The position numbers were made by a program, and so were the translations under genes. Positions 35,448 to 49,800 of a stretch of 64,000 nucleotides of DNA are shown here, piece by piece. Origin of the DNA: Sphagnum magellanicum (lineage: Eukaryota; Streptophyta; Sphagnopsida; Sphagnales; Sphagnaceae); NCBI GenBank assembly GCA_021904315.1, contig CM038915.1, positions 9,982,001 through 10,046,000 of the forward strand, read 5' to 3'. Numbering within the stretch: position 1 is the first letter of the stretch; every line of letters starts with the position of its first letter. The notes beneath the pieces are model-generated. The model was not told the origin of the DNA. It did not search any database and saw only the letters and a program-made list of their open reading frames with translations.

Positions 35448-35728
35448 AACAATGGTGTTTTTTGGGGGGAGAATGTTTGCACCACAAAAAAAATTCCATT
35501 ACAAAGTGTGCAAAGGACTCTTTTGGAACCTTTTTTTGCCAAAGTCGCCATATTCTGAGGAAAAAAAGTCAGAAGTTGCCAAATCTAGACAATAAGTTCC
35601 TTGAGGTTCACAGAACAAAGCGGGATCCTAAAAAATTTCTACTTTGCTGGCTGACCTCTACCCAAAACTGGCTATTCCTCTCATACATGAACCCCAGTCC
35701 ACCTACTTGACAAATTTGAAAAAAAGAG
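35448..35728 (+). repeat. dispersed repeat, copy 2 of 2
   Basis: Same repeat as at 24370-24655, same orientation, with scattered substitutions and small indels. It ends in GACAAATTTGAAAAAAAG, so an A-rich right end is shared by both copies. Confidence 0.75.
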
Positions 35729-38680
35729 CAAGCAAAGCCTATCGGAGCTTCTATTTCAATATAAGCTGGCATCTTGGATACTAATACTCAACTATCCACA
35801 TTATGAAAAATTCAAATTGGCCCTGTCAAAGCTTTCCTTGAAACAATAAAATATTTGAGGGCAAAAAGTATGAGTGCACTGTGCAATACATACCTAGTAT
35901 GGGTGTATGATATGGATCCTAGATGGACATTTTTCCCTCACTATCCCCATGACACTCCTAGATTCTTCGCTATTTTAGACAATTTTTTAATTACAATAAT
36001 GGAGAGTAGGCGGCAATGGAATTTTATGAATGATACATGTAGATCGGGTGAACATTTAAATGGTTGTGTGGAGCAATGTGGAGCCCTCATAATTAAATAT
36101 TCAAGAGCAAACATTGTTGATTGTCAATTGTGGGGGGGGGGGGAGGGTGTGCTAGGTATGGTATTCCAAGTGATTCATTGTCTTCCAAATCATTGGACTT
36201 GTTTCTATTATTGCTTTCATTCACTTGTAAAAATATTTTGGCTAGCATGACAAAACTTAATTCAGGCTAATTTTAACATGTTACTATAAGGCTGCCAATG
36301 AATGAATGAAGCCCATTACATGCCAAAAAGACATGCCAAAAAGTAAATTAATTAGAAATTGCACTAAGTCCAGTGTCAACAAAAAGCTCCAAATGAGTCG
36401 CTAGAGAGTCAAACAATGGGAGAGAGCTGCACAAGCGAAGGAAGCACGAGAAGAGAATCACTCAATACATTTCAAGTTGGCAAAAGCTTCTTCCATTTTT
36501 CATTGTCAGAAGGTACATGAACAAATTTGGTGGGAAGGGGAGTGAGTGGTAGTTGGCAGAAATGACATTTCTCTCACTGTGGTGCACTTTCAGTGATTGC
36601 TCAGCAAGGGTTTGTTGTTCAAGAAAGTGTTGCCTTAACAAGTTGCATCAGCATGTGTAGTAGTAGTAGGTAGGGACATGTTAATAAATTGTGCAAAAAT
36701 CTGCTTGTATGTGGATTTCTTGGCATATTTTTGAAGAAGAAACTCAATCTGTCTTTATGTGGTTGTATGTCATCTTGATCATTCATTGGTGATCCCGGCT
36801 CCTAAAACCAAAAATACGGTGTATAATGAACTGTTTCCTTTGTGTGGAAAAGAAGTTGCACAAAATGGAACATGCTTAGTTGAAATAGTATGCCACATGT
36901 ACCCATCCCACAAGAAATTTGCGCAGAAGACTAGGGGTTTTGTGTTCATTGTCCCATTACAAGTAATGAGATGCTGAGAAGTTGAAATTTTGCAAGATTC
37001 CAAGTTTTAGGGTTGAATAGTTCTTCTCTTGGGAGTTGTCATGTTTTTGTATTGTGCAAAAGATTCCTAGGTTTCAAGGTCTGTGGTTATGAATCACAGG
37101 CTTTTGAGATTCCTCTAGGATAACAAGGTTGTTAACATTTGTTGGACTTGCGTACCAACACAAGGATATTTTGTTTAGATTCATCATAGAGTATAGTAGC
37201 TTAAGGGATTTTGGCCCCTAGGTAATAATAATAATAATAGGTCTATTTTATTATATGAGGATTTTTGAAAGATGGTATTTTGGCTTGTGTTGAAACTTGA
37301 GATTAGTTATAATAGAGTTATAACATCTTGAAGGATATTGGTTTCTTTAGAGGATTTTTTGAAGATTATATTTTTGCATGGTGAAGTATTTGAGTTACCA
37401 TAATTCTTCTTTTGCCTTAAGATACTTTTTAATGTAAATGGCAAGGTCACAGTGTGGCACACAGCTTGTTGATAGTGGTAGATAGGACCACTTTTGGGGC
37501 TTTTTATAACATCACTTTGGAGACTTATGGTTACATTTTGCACTTGTTTGAGCACACAATGGTTTTAATAACCCTTGATCCCAAAAGGGTTGACTTCAGG
37601 TGGGTGGAACAGCCTGCCCATACCTCAAAACATGTACTGTGGCAGCTCAATACATGGAACAGGATTTAAAGACAAGCTCAACCTTTGGAGGAAAAAGCCT
37701 ATTCACAACTCCTAACTCAATTCTTTGTGCAATTTTTTTTCTCAGATATGAATTATTTCACAAGGTTTTGTTCAACATTTTGCTCAAGTAGCGAGAAAAA
37801 GGTCATGCAAATCTAAATTCATGTTGCTCCAAAATAGACACTTGAAACTGCCTTCATTCTTTAAAGAATGTTTCATGTCATTCAGAATTTACCCCATCTA
37901 GTAGAATTGCATTATTTCTCAGCTTTCTTGGACAACACAAACCTCAAACACAAACCTCAAAGGTCTTTTTATGGTACACCCCACGATAAGAGGCTACAGA
38001 TGACTATAGTTTTTTCTTAATTAATGAATTAAAAAATTTCCAATTCTAAATCAAGCATGTACTCTATAAGAACTTTAATTTACCACTCCTAGATTTGATA
38101 AAGATTGCATTAGTTTTTTGAGTTTATGAGGTTTTTCCTCGTAAAAGAAACTTGATATCATTTTGGTCGCAGGGGTTGCATGTCATGTTCTTCATAAGTC
38201 TGGTAAATTGTCATGTGGAGCGAAACAAATAGGTAATGATTCTTTTACCAAATTTCTCTATCTCCAATTTGAGGTCAGGATTCAAGGAAATGGGGACTCT
38301 AGGTTTGGTTCCTAGTGATGAAATCTTCAACACACAACAAAAGTTCTGAGATTCCTCAATTTTCCACTAAATGATTCAATTTAGGACCACACTTCTGAAG
38401 TCTCAAATGGTTTGTGCAATATGAAGATGGGGATCAAGCTTTCAAAGTTTGATTTGCTTCAAGAGGCCTTAAATTGGCATCTTTTATGTGTGTTGTTGGG
38501 AAATGTTTGGGGAGCTATGAAGTATTGACCAACACTAAAACATACATGAAACCTTCCAATGTGATGTTATTGCACTTTGAATAGCAACAGGAATCAGCTC
38601 ACAGTAAAAGCCAGCAAATTACTCACATTGGCAATTAGACAATCCAAATCAATTGGTCACAAATTTTGAGAATACAAACT
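35729..38680. other. intergenic DNA, no gene seen
   Basis: No supported gene. A G-run near 36132 and an (AAT)n run near 37225 are the only simple-sequence features noted. Confidence 0.4.
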
Positions 38681-38689
38681 TGAGAAATT

Positions 38690-39470
38690 GGAGACACCAA
38701 CTTTCGAGAATTTTGAGAAAAAGTTGTCATACCATTCAAGAAACAATTTTGAAGAAAGAATACACAAATGAAAGTTGGGAAGTTTGGAACTGGAAACTTG
38801 TTTATTATTGTGGTGGTGCATGGCAAAGAGACAAAGAAAATTATGGAAAAAAAGCTAGCAACAACTGCTGATTTTGGGAAATCTTCTGAGCGTTAAGACT
38901 TAAGAATTTTAGGACTCCCACTTTTAAGAATTTCAAGAAAAAATCATGATACCATTCAAGAAAATGATTTCCTGAAAATGTTGGAAAATTTCTAACAAAG
39001 CATGTTGAGATGAAAGTTGACGAGTGTGGAACTCAAAATTTGTATATTTTTTGTGGTGGTGCATTTCATAGAAGGGAGAAAAATGGTAAGAGAATATTTC
39101 TTGCAACAGCAATTGTTTTTCTTTTCTTTTCTTGTTGTTGAAATTGAGAAATGGAATTGTGGTGCATTAAGTCTTATGAGTTTCTTCTTGCAATGGGTAT
39201 TGTCTTAGAGAGAAGGATGCATAGCAAAGAAGAGATGAATGATGGGAAAAGATTTCTAGCAACAATTGCTGGTGGGAAACATTTCTTGCAACAACTGCTG
39301 TTGTTGAAATTGAGAGATGGATTGTGGTGCAACAAATCTTATAAGTTTCCTTTTGCAGTAGGTGTTGTCTCAGAGAAAGGGATTTGGTATATCCTCAAGT
39401 GTCTGAAGGCTTTGGAAGCAAATGGTGGTGGTGGAAGAAGATGCATCGGCTATCTCATCTGAAGATGCTG
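38690..39470. repeat. two decayed tandem duplications
   Basis: About 38690-38870 and 38920-39110 share GAATTTYRAGAAAAA, ATACCATTCAAGAAA, GATGAAAGTTG and GTGGTGGTGCAT in the same order (offset about 230). About 39130-39215 and 39297-39385 share TTGTTGAAATTGAGA, GGTGCA and TGTCTYAGAGARA (offset about 165). No coding potential is evident. Confidence 0.55.
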
Positions 39471-40124
39471 AGATGCAGAGAACACAGCTCCTGCTCCTTC
39501 AAAGACAGGATGACCCTTAAAATCCAATCTTACAACTTGCTTTCAAAGGGTGTGATGAGTGATAACACGGCAGTGTACCCACTCCCCCCTGCCACTACCC
39601 CAAACCAAATGCATTCCCCAAAATTCCGCAGGACACAAATAACAAACTGATAAAGCAACAAACCCACACCAAGATTTCTGCTGTTAACGGTCATTGTCTT
39701 CTCAAGAAAATGGCAAGCTGAATCGCTGGAAATCATCAGTTATTGCTCACAAATCACCACCTACAACCAAGCTCCTGCAAATGGCTAACCGCCAATTTTA
39801 GCTAGTGATCATGAAGCACACAAATGCAACCACTAGTTACCAAACAGGGAGTTACCCATAGTTAGTTGAAATTTCAGCTAACAATTGAAGGTCGGTAAAG
39901 GTAGGTAAAGTTCGTTACTTGTTTCCCCCATTTCTAATGGAACGGAAAGACATTTCCGCACCCCCACCCAACGTTTCAGATTTCATTCAAGACCAAATCC
40001 TCACTCTCCCCTCTCTTCCCTCATCAACACTCTTGAGCTCTCTTTTCTCGTGTTTGTGTGTGCCTGTGTCTTTCTCTCTCTTTCTCTTCACCTTCTTCAT
40101 CTTTTCTTTAGCATCATTCGATAT

Positions 40125-40126
<2 letters not shown>

Positions 40127-40155
<29 letters not shown>
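40127..40155 (+). repeat. (TG)n microsatellite in the 5' flank of the CIMIP2-like gene
   Basis: About 14 TG units within a CT-rich leader (40010-40330) that precedes the start codon at 40399. It may lie in the 5' UTR. Confidence 0.8.
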
Positions 40156-40156
<1 letters not shown>

Positions 40157-40398
40157 CTCTCTCTTTCTCTTGAGCTTCTTCATCTTTTTTTGTTTGCATC
40201 ATTCTGTATTGTGTGTTTCGTGTGTAAGTTTGTGTCTCTCACTTTTTTTTGAGCTTCTTCATTTTTTTCGCTGCATCATTCCATATATTGTGTATGTAAG
40301 TTTGTCTCTACTCACTTCCTACAAGTGAGTAGAAGAAGAAGAAAGACGCAACTACTTTTTATTGGGTTTGTGTGAATTTACAAAGGTTTGATCAAACA

Positions 40399-42744
40399 AT
40401 GGTGTATAAGGAAGATATGGTGAAAGGTCCAATGAATTGGATAACACCAGCTCCACGACCAGGAAAATATCACACAGTGCCACCACCAGGATCCCGTATT
40501 GCTGTGGATGGACCTCCACCGGGGTACACAGGCTTTGTTCCTGCTTATAAAAACCATTTAGTTGGGCATTCATATGGAGACTCATGTCGACGTGCTGCTG
40601 CCATCACTGACTCCTTCCGTATTGGCAAACCTGAACTTGCCATCCACCTGGTGAATGCAACTGGGAATTGGAATTCTAAAAATGATCATTCTCCCCAACA
40701 AAAGAACTTTCTTCCCAATATTTTGTCTTTCTCTTTTCTTTGGAGTGAATTCTTTTGTTTTAGTTTTTTCCTTTCTTGCAGCTAATGATCAATTGATGAA
40801 GATGTTGAATTGCTGACATTTTTTGTGTTTTGTACTTTTGGTATTTTGTGACAAGCTCTTTCAAGCATGAAATTCCTTCTGCAGTTAAAAATGATGGTGA
40901 TGAAAGACAACACCTAAGTACTGATCACGTTTTGAAAATCTCATCATAGGGTGGTGAAAACAAGTGTGAAGGGAGAGACTTTTACTACTCTCAGCTTGCA
41001 CATCCAGGACTCATTAATGAACCCAAGGCCGTGAACTGGAAGGCAAGCAAGAGGGAAACACCAGCTGAAATGAAATATTGCACTGGGAAACTTGATATCA
41101 AGTCTATGAGGTAAATCAACACAATGAGATTGGCATTCAAAATGTTGCAAATAAATAGAGATACACACAGACAAAGTCTGATAATTAGTTGATGGGTGTG
41201 GAAATTTTATTTTATTTTGAAGTTTTGAAGTGGGATTGGTGCAAATTTGAAGCTTAACACATTGGGTTTGTTACACATAGACAATGTATTGGCACAACAG
41301 AAAAGTATGTGAAAGAGACACCATTGGCAATGTCATTTGGTGATCTACCTTACAAATCTGTCAAGCTCCACACACGTCGAGAATATGAGAAATTTGGGCC
41401 TGATACATTGCAAGTGATTGAGGGGAAGCACCATCTCATAGGTTACACAGGCCATGTTCATGCCAACCAGGTGAGTAGAAAAAAGTTAAACAAAAGAATC
41501 CTAAGTAATCACCAAAATTAACTATTGTTCTCTCTAGCACACCGAAAATTATTCAAATCATATCACAATTTGAGAAGTCTCTTCAACTATTTTACAGGTT
41601 CTGTTTGGATTGCCCAAGAATTCTTAAACTTCAACATAGAATTGTAGTTCAATGTGTAAAGAGTTTTGAATTATAGAGTTTTTTATATATGATCCTTTGA
41701 ACTGCTTGACCAACATAACCTACACAATCCAATGGTGAAAAACAAGGGAATTTATCCACAAGAAAGAATGGACAAATTGACACATTATGTCAATTAGATC
41801 ATAAACCACCAAAGCAAGAAAGAATCTTGCTTGTTGGACATCAATTTACAACTAGATAAGATCAATTTGGGCAAATTGTCTTGAGTGCAAATCAACCCAT
41901 TTTCAGTGCATTGACAGAACTATATGCTAACATTGGAAATGTCTGAGTAAAGAGGTTGAGAATAGAAGAAATGTGTAATTGATCAATCACCCACTTTAAG
42001 TGTTTAAGTAAGATTAATAAATTCTTATCTAGATCATCCAACCAAACTGCACTACTTGGTATGATTGCTGAAAACACATGAGGATCAAAAACCACAATTT
42101 AGATTTTTCACAAATCCACAAGTGGTTCAATTTTTGTGAGGGTTATGACAGGGTTTCTGCAGCATATTCATTATTCATTTAGCACTGCAAATTTATGGTG
42201 AAAGTTTTTCCCTCTTTCCACTTTGGATTTTTGATAGAAAGCCAAAAAAAAAAACTTCTAAAAAATAAATAAATAAATAAATTTAGTGGAGCAACTTAAG
42301 ATGCTGACTTAGATAACAATCTTTACAATTTAAATTTTTTATTTAAAAAAAAAAGGTGGATTTGAACAAAATTTTCTGATCAATCATCAATTTGTTTTGG
42401 CATGCATACTATTTCTTCTCAGTGTTGGGTGGAGATGATTAGATGAAATGATAAGCATATTATTTTTTGGAGCAATTTTTTTTCCTTTTTATTGACATTT
42501 AAAGCTTGTTCAAGTTGGTTGTTTTGTGCAGCACATATTTTCACAAACATATGGTCAAGCAACTCGAAGATTGAAGGGATACCCAGCAGACTGTTACACA
42601 TCTGCTGCATACATCCGCTTCTCTGAGAATCGACCATTATTGTCAAATGAATTTGAGCTCAAGCACCCAGTGCACTACAATCACTTAACACTACTGCAAC
42701 CTGGAGTAGGCAATTTAGGACCATTGCCTGAGGGAGCACACTAA
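40399..42744 (+). CDS. CIMIP2/FAM166-like ciliary microtubule inner protein
   Basis: Four exons (40399-40650, 40950-41110, 41281-41470, 42532-42744) join in phase to give 271 aa ending in TAA. Two G-Y-T-G repeats mark the family: GYTGFVPAYKNHLVGHSYG (residues 42-60) and GYTGHVHANQHIFSQTYG (192-209). In each, a G/S-x-[ST]-Y-G element follows, as in FAM166/UPF0605 proteins. Those proteins lie inside the doublet microtubules of motile cilia and flagella. The start is the first ATG of the frame, beginning MVYKEDMVKG. There is no signal peptide or membrane segment. In a plant, such a protein would be used in the flagella of male gametes, which is inference. The gene is convergent with the glucan phosphorylase gene about 1.2 kb away. 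Confidence 0.8.
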
Positions 42745-43899
42745 CTTAGAAGAGACTAGTTCTTGGCTGGCCTAACTACTACATACACCAATCTGCAGTC
42801 TTTTATTTGCACATATACTTGACATGATCATCTCTTTGCTTGTTTGGAAAAACACTATTTCAGGAACTGCATGATTCGCTTTGAAGCATGTGTATGTGAC
42901 ATTTGAACCTCCCAGAGTGTACAGATACACAGGAAAGATTTAACCTAATCTAGTTACCATCTTTTAAACCATGATGGTGTGAATTGCAGATGTGATCATG
43001 GCTTAAGTGTTGTCACCTTCTCAAAGGATCATCTTCTAATTTTCTTTTATTACCACTAGTTTTTGTATTACTAGTGGCTTAGTTAGTGCAGACCATTACA
43101 CCAATATTTGAGCAAGTGTTACATCCCACCATGTTCAAAAAAAGCAGTCTAGAGTCTAGAGCTCTCAAAAAACTAATGGAAGAGAAGTGGCATATTCTGG
43201 CAATCAGATTTCAAGAAGAGTCCTATGTTTAGGGTTTCTGAACTTCAGTTTTACACTAGGACAGACTCATCCATGGTGGATACAGACAAACTAAAAGCGT
43301 TGCTAAAGAAAAACTAAAAGAATTTCAAAACAATGAGAAGAATACTACTACATCAACATTTCTGGATGGAACAAGAAGAGTCAGCCAAGGGAACCTTTAG
43401 GCATTTGATAGAGCAGTCATAGTACAACATCAGGAAGGAAGTAGGATTTGAGCAACAAGACGAATAATTAGCTAGAGTTAGAGCTTTACAGTCTACTAAC
43501 CCAATTGCCCATTCAGTTTAGGTAAAGATTTACGATCCTGATTGTCCAGGAACAAGACAACCATCAATATCAACCTTGCACTAGTCAAGCTCAGGGTAAC
43601 AGTAGCACATGAAGCTTACTGTGTAAAGGAACCTGTAGAATGTGAGAATGGATATGACATGCAACACGAACTTTGGTGCAAAAGAACAGGAAACCTCTAC
43701 TATCCTGAAATTATCTCTAGATCCAGCAGTCCTGAGCAACATATAATGAATTGCAACATAAAAAATGTCTACTTTGCAAGATTAAAAACATACCATCTCT
43801 GGAAGGAATGGGAGATAATCATGTTTGCCTGCTAGCTCTACTCTTCCCTTTCTGGTGAGCCACAACTTACAGCATCAGTATTTGCTGATTTTTGTCTGC
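42745..43899. other. convergent intergenic region
   Basis: Lies between the stop codons of two convergent genes and should contain both 3' UTRs. No additional gene is supported. Confidence 0.5.
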
Positions 43900-46800
43900 T
43901 CAAGGGACAGCACTGGGGGTGATATCCCATATATCATTTGCATACTCGTGGATGGTACGATCGCTGCTGAATTTGTATGAGCCTGCTACGTTGAGTATTG
44001 ACATCTTTGTCCACTTCTGCAAGACCAGACTACCATACTCAGGCTCAATATGTAAACACTTTATCTAAATCTATCACAAGAGATCTAAAGACAGATCAGA
44101 GGGACCACTAAACCTTCTAATCAGCATATAGCACTTCAATGTGCTATGAACTAGAGTATTTGGGTGCAAAACATGGCATCCACATCAGCTAAGTCACACC
44201 AACAGGGAAAACCATATTCTCTGCAGTTACCTCTTGGTCCTTGTAAGCGATATCCACTTCCTCTTGGCATTCAATGTAGGAAGGGAAGTCCTTCCCAACC
44301 AAGAAGTAGTCACCCCTCCCATAGCCTGAATTGCCTTCTAATGAGCTCAACAACTCATTGTAGTTGTAATCTCCAAATACCCCACTTCTGATGAATTTCT
44401 TGACTTCTTCAAACCTTTGATCAGGAATGAACTGTTACAACAACCAGCATACACACAAAGTAAAATTATTGGTAGAGATGAAAAAGAAGCCTTTGCTATA
44501 TAACCCAGAAAATCAATCAAGTTGAGAGACCCTCATTTAATACTTGACAAAAGATGAAAGCTAACTACATGGTTCTGACACTACACCTTCCCAGCAGCAC
44601 GCTCTGCTCTTAACCCTGCAATCTCAGGAGCAAGTGCCCCAAACAGGAAAAAGTTGTCCTCTCCAACTTCTTCTCGAATTTCAACGTTGGCCCCATCAAG
44701 TGTTCCAATCAAAATGCATCCATTCATGACAAATTTCATGTTGCTCGTTCCACTTGCTTCCATTCCTGCAGTACTGCAACCCCCGCACAAGGTTCCCTCT
44801 CTCAGTTTGCATCCAAAAAGGAAAATTCACTACTTTCAGGTTAATAAACTGAAGAAATAGACACCTAAATGGACCACCAGAAAGGCCAGTAACCCTTGAG
44901 ATTTATGGCAATGAAGGACATCATGTCTCTTCATATGATATCTAGAGAGGGGTTTGTGTAGGGTTGAAGTGGTCACCTAATGTGCTGTGACAATTCACTT
45001 GCAGGGATGAGCACCTCAGCTACACTCACGTTGTAGTCTGGGATGAATATAACCTTCAATAAATCTCCAATTTCAGAGTCATTGTTTATGGTTGCTGAAA
45101 CATCTGTAATGAGTTTCACAATGCGCTTCGCTTGCCAGTAGGTGGCAAAAGCTTTGCCTCCAAACATGCAAACACGAGGAACAAACTTGGCCTTTCTGTC
45201 CTTGGCACTCAATTCCTTCATCTTTTTGTATCGGTAGATCACCCCCATTATGTTAAGTAGCTGCCGCTTGTATTCATGAATTCGCTTCACCTACACAAAG
45301 CACCACATGCTTGAAAACCATGCATTTGAATTTATCACTACCAGCCTCTCTGTGTTGCTCCTTTTCACGGTCATGTATATGCACTATCAACAGGAGGTGC
45401 AATCCAAACTGCATCATATGAGTGCTAGTCAGGATCATGCAGATAGAGAGCTTTTGTGTCATTGGATAGGAATCATCTCTTCAGCTCATTCAAACAACAA
45501 AAATAGTGGTCCCACAGCTCTGCATGTGCCTGTTTGAACCACTGAGTTTCGACTGTTAGGCTGGATCACTGTGAAGAGAGATTGAATGTGTCTCCCTGCC
45601 ATGCAAAGTGAAGGTGAAAGACCTTGTGAGCTGCATGTGGAGAGGAATTTCTAGACTTATCAGGGCCCAAATACACAGCAACAGAATTCCTGAAGTCTTC
45701 TATTCTGTGACCAGGAAGTGAGCACTGGTCTCCAAAGAGTTGTGGTTGGTTCTGCAAACCCCTCTCATGTATTTCCTTCAACTTGACATGTACACTGGAC
45801 ATGGGTCTACAGCCATTAATGCTACAGCAAGTTAAGACTCATATAATCTCACTCAGGAGTTTAGCTTAATATGGAGTAAGATGAGGCTAGCCCAAGATCA
45901 TCCCTGCCTTGCACGCGAAGTGGGGGACTCCAGGGCTACCTCCCAATTCTCATACTTCAATACAGGGGGCCTGCATTGGGCTCAAGAAGGCTGTTCACAT
46001 TTGAATGGGTACACGGTTTTAGAATACTGTGTGTCTTGCTCATGCAAGCAGGTGTGAGTAAATGTTAAGCAAGGTCTTAGGATTGCATCTCTACAGCCAG
46101 GATGTACCTGAATGTCAAATAAAGAACTGGGGCTGACAGTATAGCCAGTTTTGTCCTTGATGTACGCTGCCAATTTCTCTTTCCTTGCTGTCTTGGCTGC
46201 TATCCACTCCTTGTGAAGTTCCTTGTTGTCTGCAAACTGCACTATCATGTACAAAAGAACTTACTATTGTGACTTCCAGAAGATAGAATTTAATAGACTC
46301 AGCTGAATCCCAACAAAAAATCTTTTGACTCCTTATAAATCTGAATTAACTGATAGCCATTTTCTAGTCATGTGGACATGACAGGACAATTTACAGAGAT
46401 TGTCAAGGATTATTTCCTCCGCGTGATGATCTGAACAGTTGCATACATTAAAGCATTTCTAAATCAAAATTCACAAAGCTGTTTTCAGAGGATTGTCTCA
46501 ATCATGTGTGACTTAAATCATACAGGGGAAGACGGTTCTCACCTTGCGCAAGCCAGCTAGTTGCTCGGTATGTAGTACCCAGTCCTCAGATCCCAGCCAC
46601 TTTGTGATTACCTTGCTCAGTTCAGGATTGCAGAAAGAAAGCCAGCGTCTGGGTGTCACTCCATTTGTCTTGTTCTGGAATTTCTCTGGCCATAACTGAA
46701 GACGTACAGGTTGACAACCATTCAAGAGGACTTCAAACAACAATAAGCTGGATAGAATGTCAGCACTTTGGAAGAACAGGAGGTCTCATCCCCTAAATCA

Positions 46801-49800
46801 CTGAGAGACAACTTTATGTACCTTGTAAAAATCATTGAAGACTTCATCCTTAACAATCTCTGTATGAATAGCTGCCACTCCATTCACTTTGTGACCACCA
46901 ATCACAGACAAGTTGGCCATTCGCACAGCTCCAGCTGGTTTCGGTGGAAGGGGCTCTTCCTTTACTTTCTCCACCTTCTTGGTCTCAACCTTATCAGTTT
47001 TTGGTTTAGGGTCTGCTTTAGGGTTTGGTTTAGAGATAATATCTGCTTTTACTGGTTTCACGGGGAACAGTGACTGGATTGCAGCAGGAACTTCAACATT
47101 TTCAAGTATACGCATGCTTTTTATTTTTGCCTCCAGCTCATCCTTTGGTATCTTGCTTGCAAGAAAAGTCAGAAACTGCAATGAACCAATAAGTTATGTG
47201 AGTCATAAGTTGAAATAGTACCATGCAAACTTGCTGTGGACAAAAGATAGACAAATCCACTAAAAAGTTGATACATGGAAATTAGGCATATGGAAAAAGT
47301 GCTTGCACCACAATACAGAGAGACTTACACCAGCAAAATAAAAGTTGATGTGACTGTAGTGAGTACCTTCTCATCAATCTGCTCAATGATTTCAATGTGT
47401 CGTGGCAAAAGTTTCTGAAACAACTCCAGTGGCCATTTTTCTAGTGCCTCAGGAAGAACAGTGTGATTAGTGTATGCAACAGTCCTGCCAGCAAATTCAA
47501 GAGAAATCACAGCAGATGAGTCATAGCACTCTCCACCATTTCCACATGTGTACTAACAGCAATTCACATTTCATCTCATGGACCAACCACTATGGTCCAA
47601 GAGCCACAGTCAAACAATATCGTCAGGGTCTGTACCAACCATGAAGAGGAGGGAGTTGTAAAGAAAACCAAAATGGTCTATAACAATGCATACATTCAGG
47701 CAATGCTGACAAATACTTGACCTCAGGTCCATGAGCAGAATGGAATGCTATAAAATCGTCTTGTCATTCAAATAAAGAGCATGGCAGGTATGATACAGAA
47801 AAGTACCATGGTCAAAATGTGAACACTCATACATGGAAGCCCATGGCAAAAAACAAGGTCACAACTATTGTTCTATCAATACATGGGAAGAGAGCTCACG
47901 CTTGAGTAATCTTCCAAGCTTCATCCCATGAGAGACCCTCCTCATCTATGAGGAGACGAATCAGCTCTGGTACACACAGAGTGGGGTGGGTGTCATTCAT
48001 CTGAATGGCCACCTTGGATGGGAAGTTGTCCCAGCTGAATTTGGACCCTGACCACTCCTTAAAACGGGCAATAATGTCTTGAATGGATGCTGAACAGAGT
48101 GTATACTGCTGCTTCAGTCGTAAAATTTTCCCTTCAAGCGTACCATCACCTGGATATAACACATAGCAAATCTGCCCACCACCTACGCCTTCAATTTCAG
48201 ATGTCAGGGGGAAAGTTTATGCTGAGCATAGTTTGCAAATCAGCCTACTATGAACAGTGTACCACAAGCAGTTGTCACCTGAATGATGGTTTGTACCTTT
48301 TCAGCATTTGCATGTGCTAGATTAGCTTTCTCATGATCACCAGCATTGAATGCATCAAGATCAAAGTCCTCCGCTGAGACTTTTGTAGACCAAAGTCGCA
48401 AGCTGATTGTGTTTTTAGTCTGGTAGCCAGGAATTGGAACATCATAAGCAAATGCTTTCACATTCTCCCCTCCAAGCCATTCCTTCTTTCCATTGTAATT
48501 TTCCACCACCTTTCCAAAGAACTTGATTGGATATGCAATGTCATGTCTTGGGATCTCCCATGGATAACCCATCTGCAATACACCAAGACCCCTTTACATG
48601 ACTGAATGTTTCAAATTTCTCTCAAAAGGCTCATTAGATTGAATATCTCAAAGCTTTTAACAAGCAGTCCACATGTCACATGTAAGCAGGGCAGATTAAA
48701 ATTAACAAAATAAATCCACTCTGCTGGCCACAGATTTGGCTATAGTGGACAAATGCCAAATTATGAATAATATTCCCTGCCCAGAATGTCAGTATCAGGA
48801 GATTTGGTGAGCATGTTACCTCAAGCCATTTTTCAGCCTCCTCCTTCTGACCATCCTTGGTGATGGATTGATGGAACAGGCCATACTTGTAACGCAACCC
48901 ATAACCCCAGGCAGGGTAGTTGAGAGTAGCCAGTGAGTCTAGAAAACACGATGCTAGCCTTCCCAACCCACCATTCCCAAGTGCAGCATCGGGCTCCTGT
49001 GCTCAAATAGAATAACAACTGAGGATACTTTCTGATGTCCCCAGCACCTAAAAACTCTGGGGCAATATTTTGATGATGTACAAACCTGGTTAATGTAACA
49101 TCAATTTCCAGTTGCTTTCCAAGATGATATTTTGCACACAGTAGAGGAAGATGCAAATAATATGCAGGAATCTAAGCATGTGGTTTCAGTAGTTGGGTCA
49201 AAGTAGAGCATGGTTCACCTTCTCAGCAACTGCCTCCAAGTCATGTCCCAATCTCTGCAAGGCTTGGCTGTAAGCATCCTTAACCTCAAGATTGCCAATA
49301 GCATTGAGCAATGCTCTGCCCTGCAATCATAGGTAGGACCATTTGCATTAGACACATATCTATGCAATTGCAATGAAATCTCCACAACCATTTGCATTGG
49401 ACACACACATCAAACATCCTCCATTAGCAGTGTGTAGAGTAGTCAACACTGGAACTGTGCTGCTAGAGGAATGCAGTCCTCCAAATTGAGATACCAACCC
49501 AAGGATTTTCTATTTGAGATACAAATCTGTGCACTAAATGGGATGCACACAAACTTCCTTGCTAAGCACTTGTAACTGCAGATACAAAAAAAATTAAACA
49601 AACCTGCAAAAACTCCATGGAAAGGTAATGGATCGCCTTGGAATTTTCCAACTGGAAGTGCTTGTAAGTCTCATTCCATCTCTGGACCAAGGTGTCCCTC
49701 AAACTCTCGGCTGTGGCTACATACGCTTGCTCCAGCTCGAATTTGTAAGGTGAGTAAGAGGGTGTGTACTCAGCATGGTACTTGATGTTGGAAGCAATTG

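Noticed and set aside
35855-36250. 131-codon plus-strand open frame
   Set aside because: Isolated, without recognisable motif or coding-like neighbours, and partly built on a G run.
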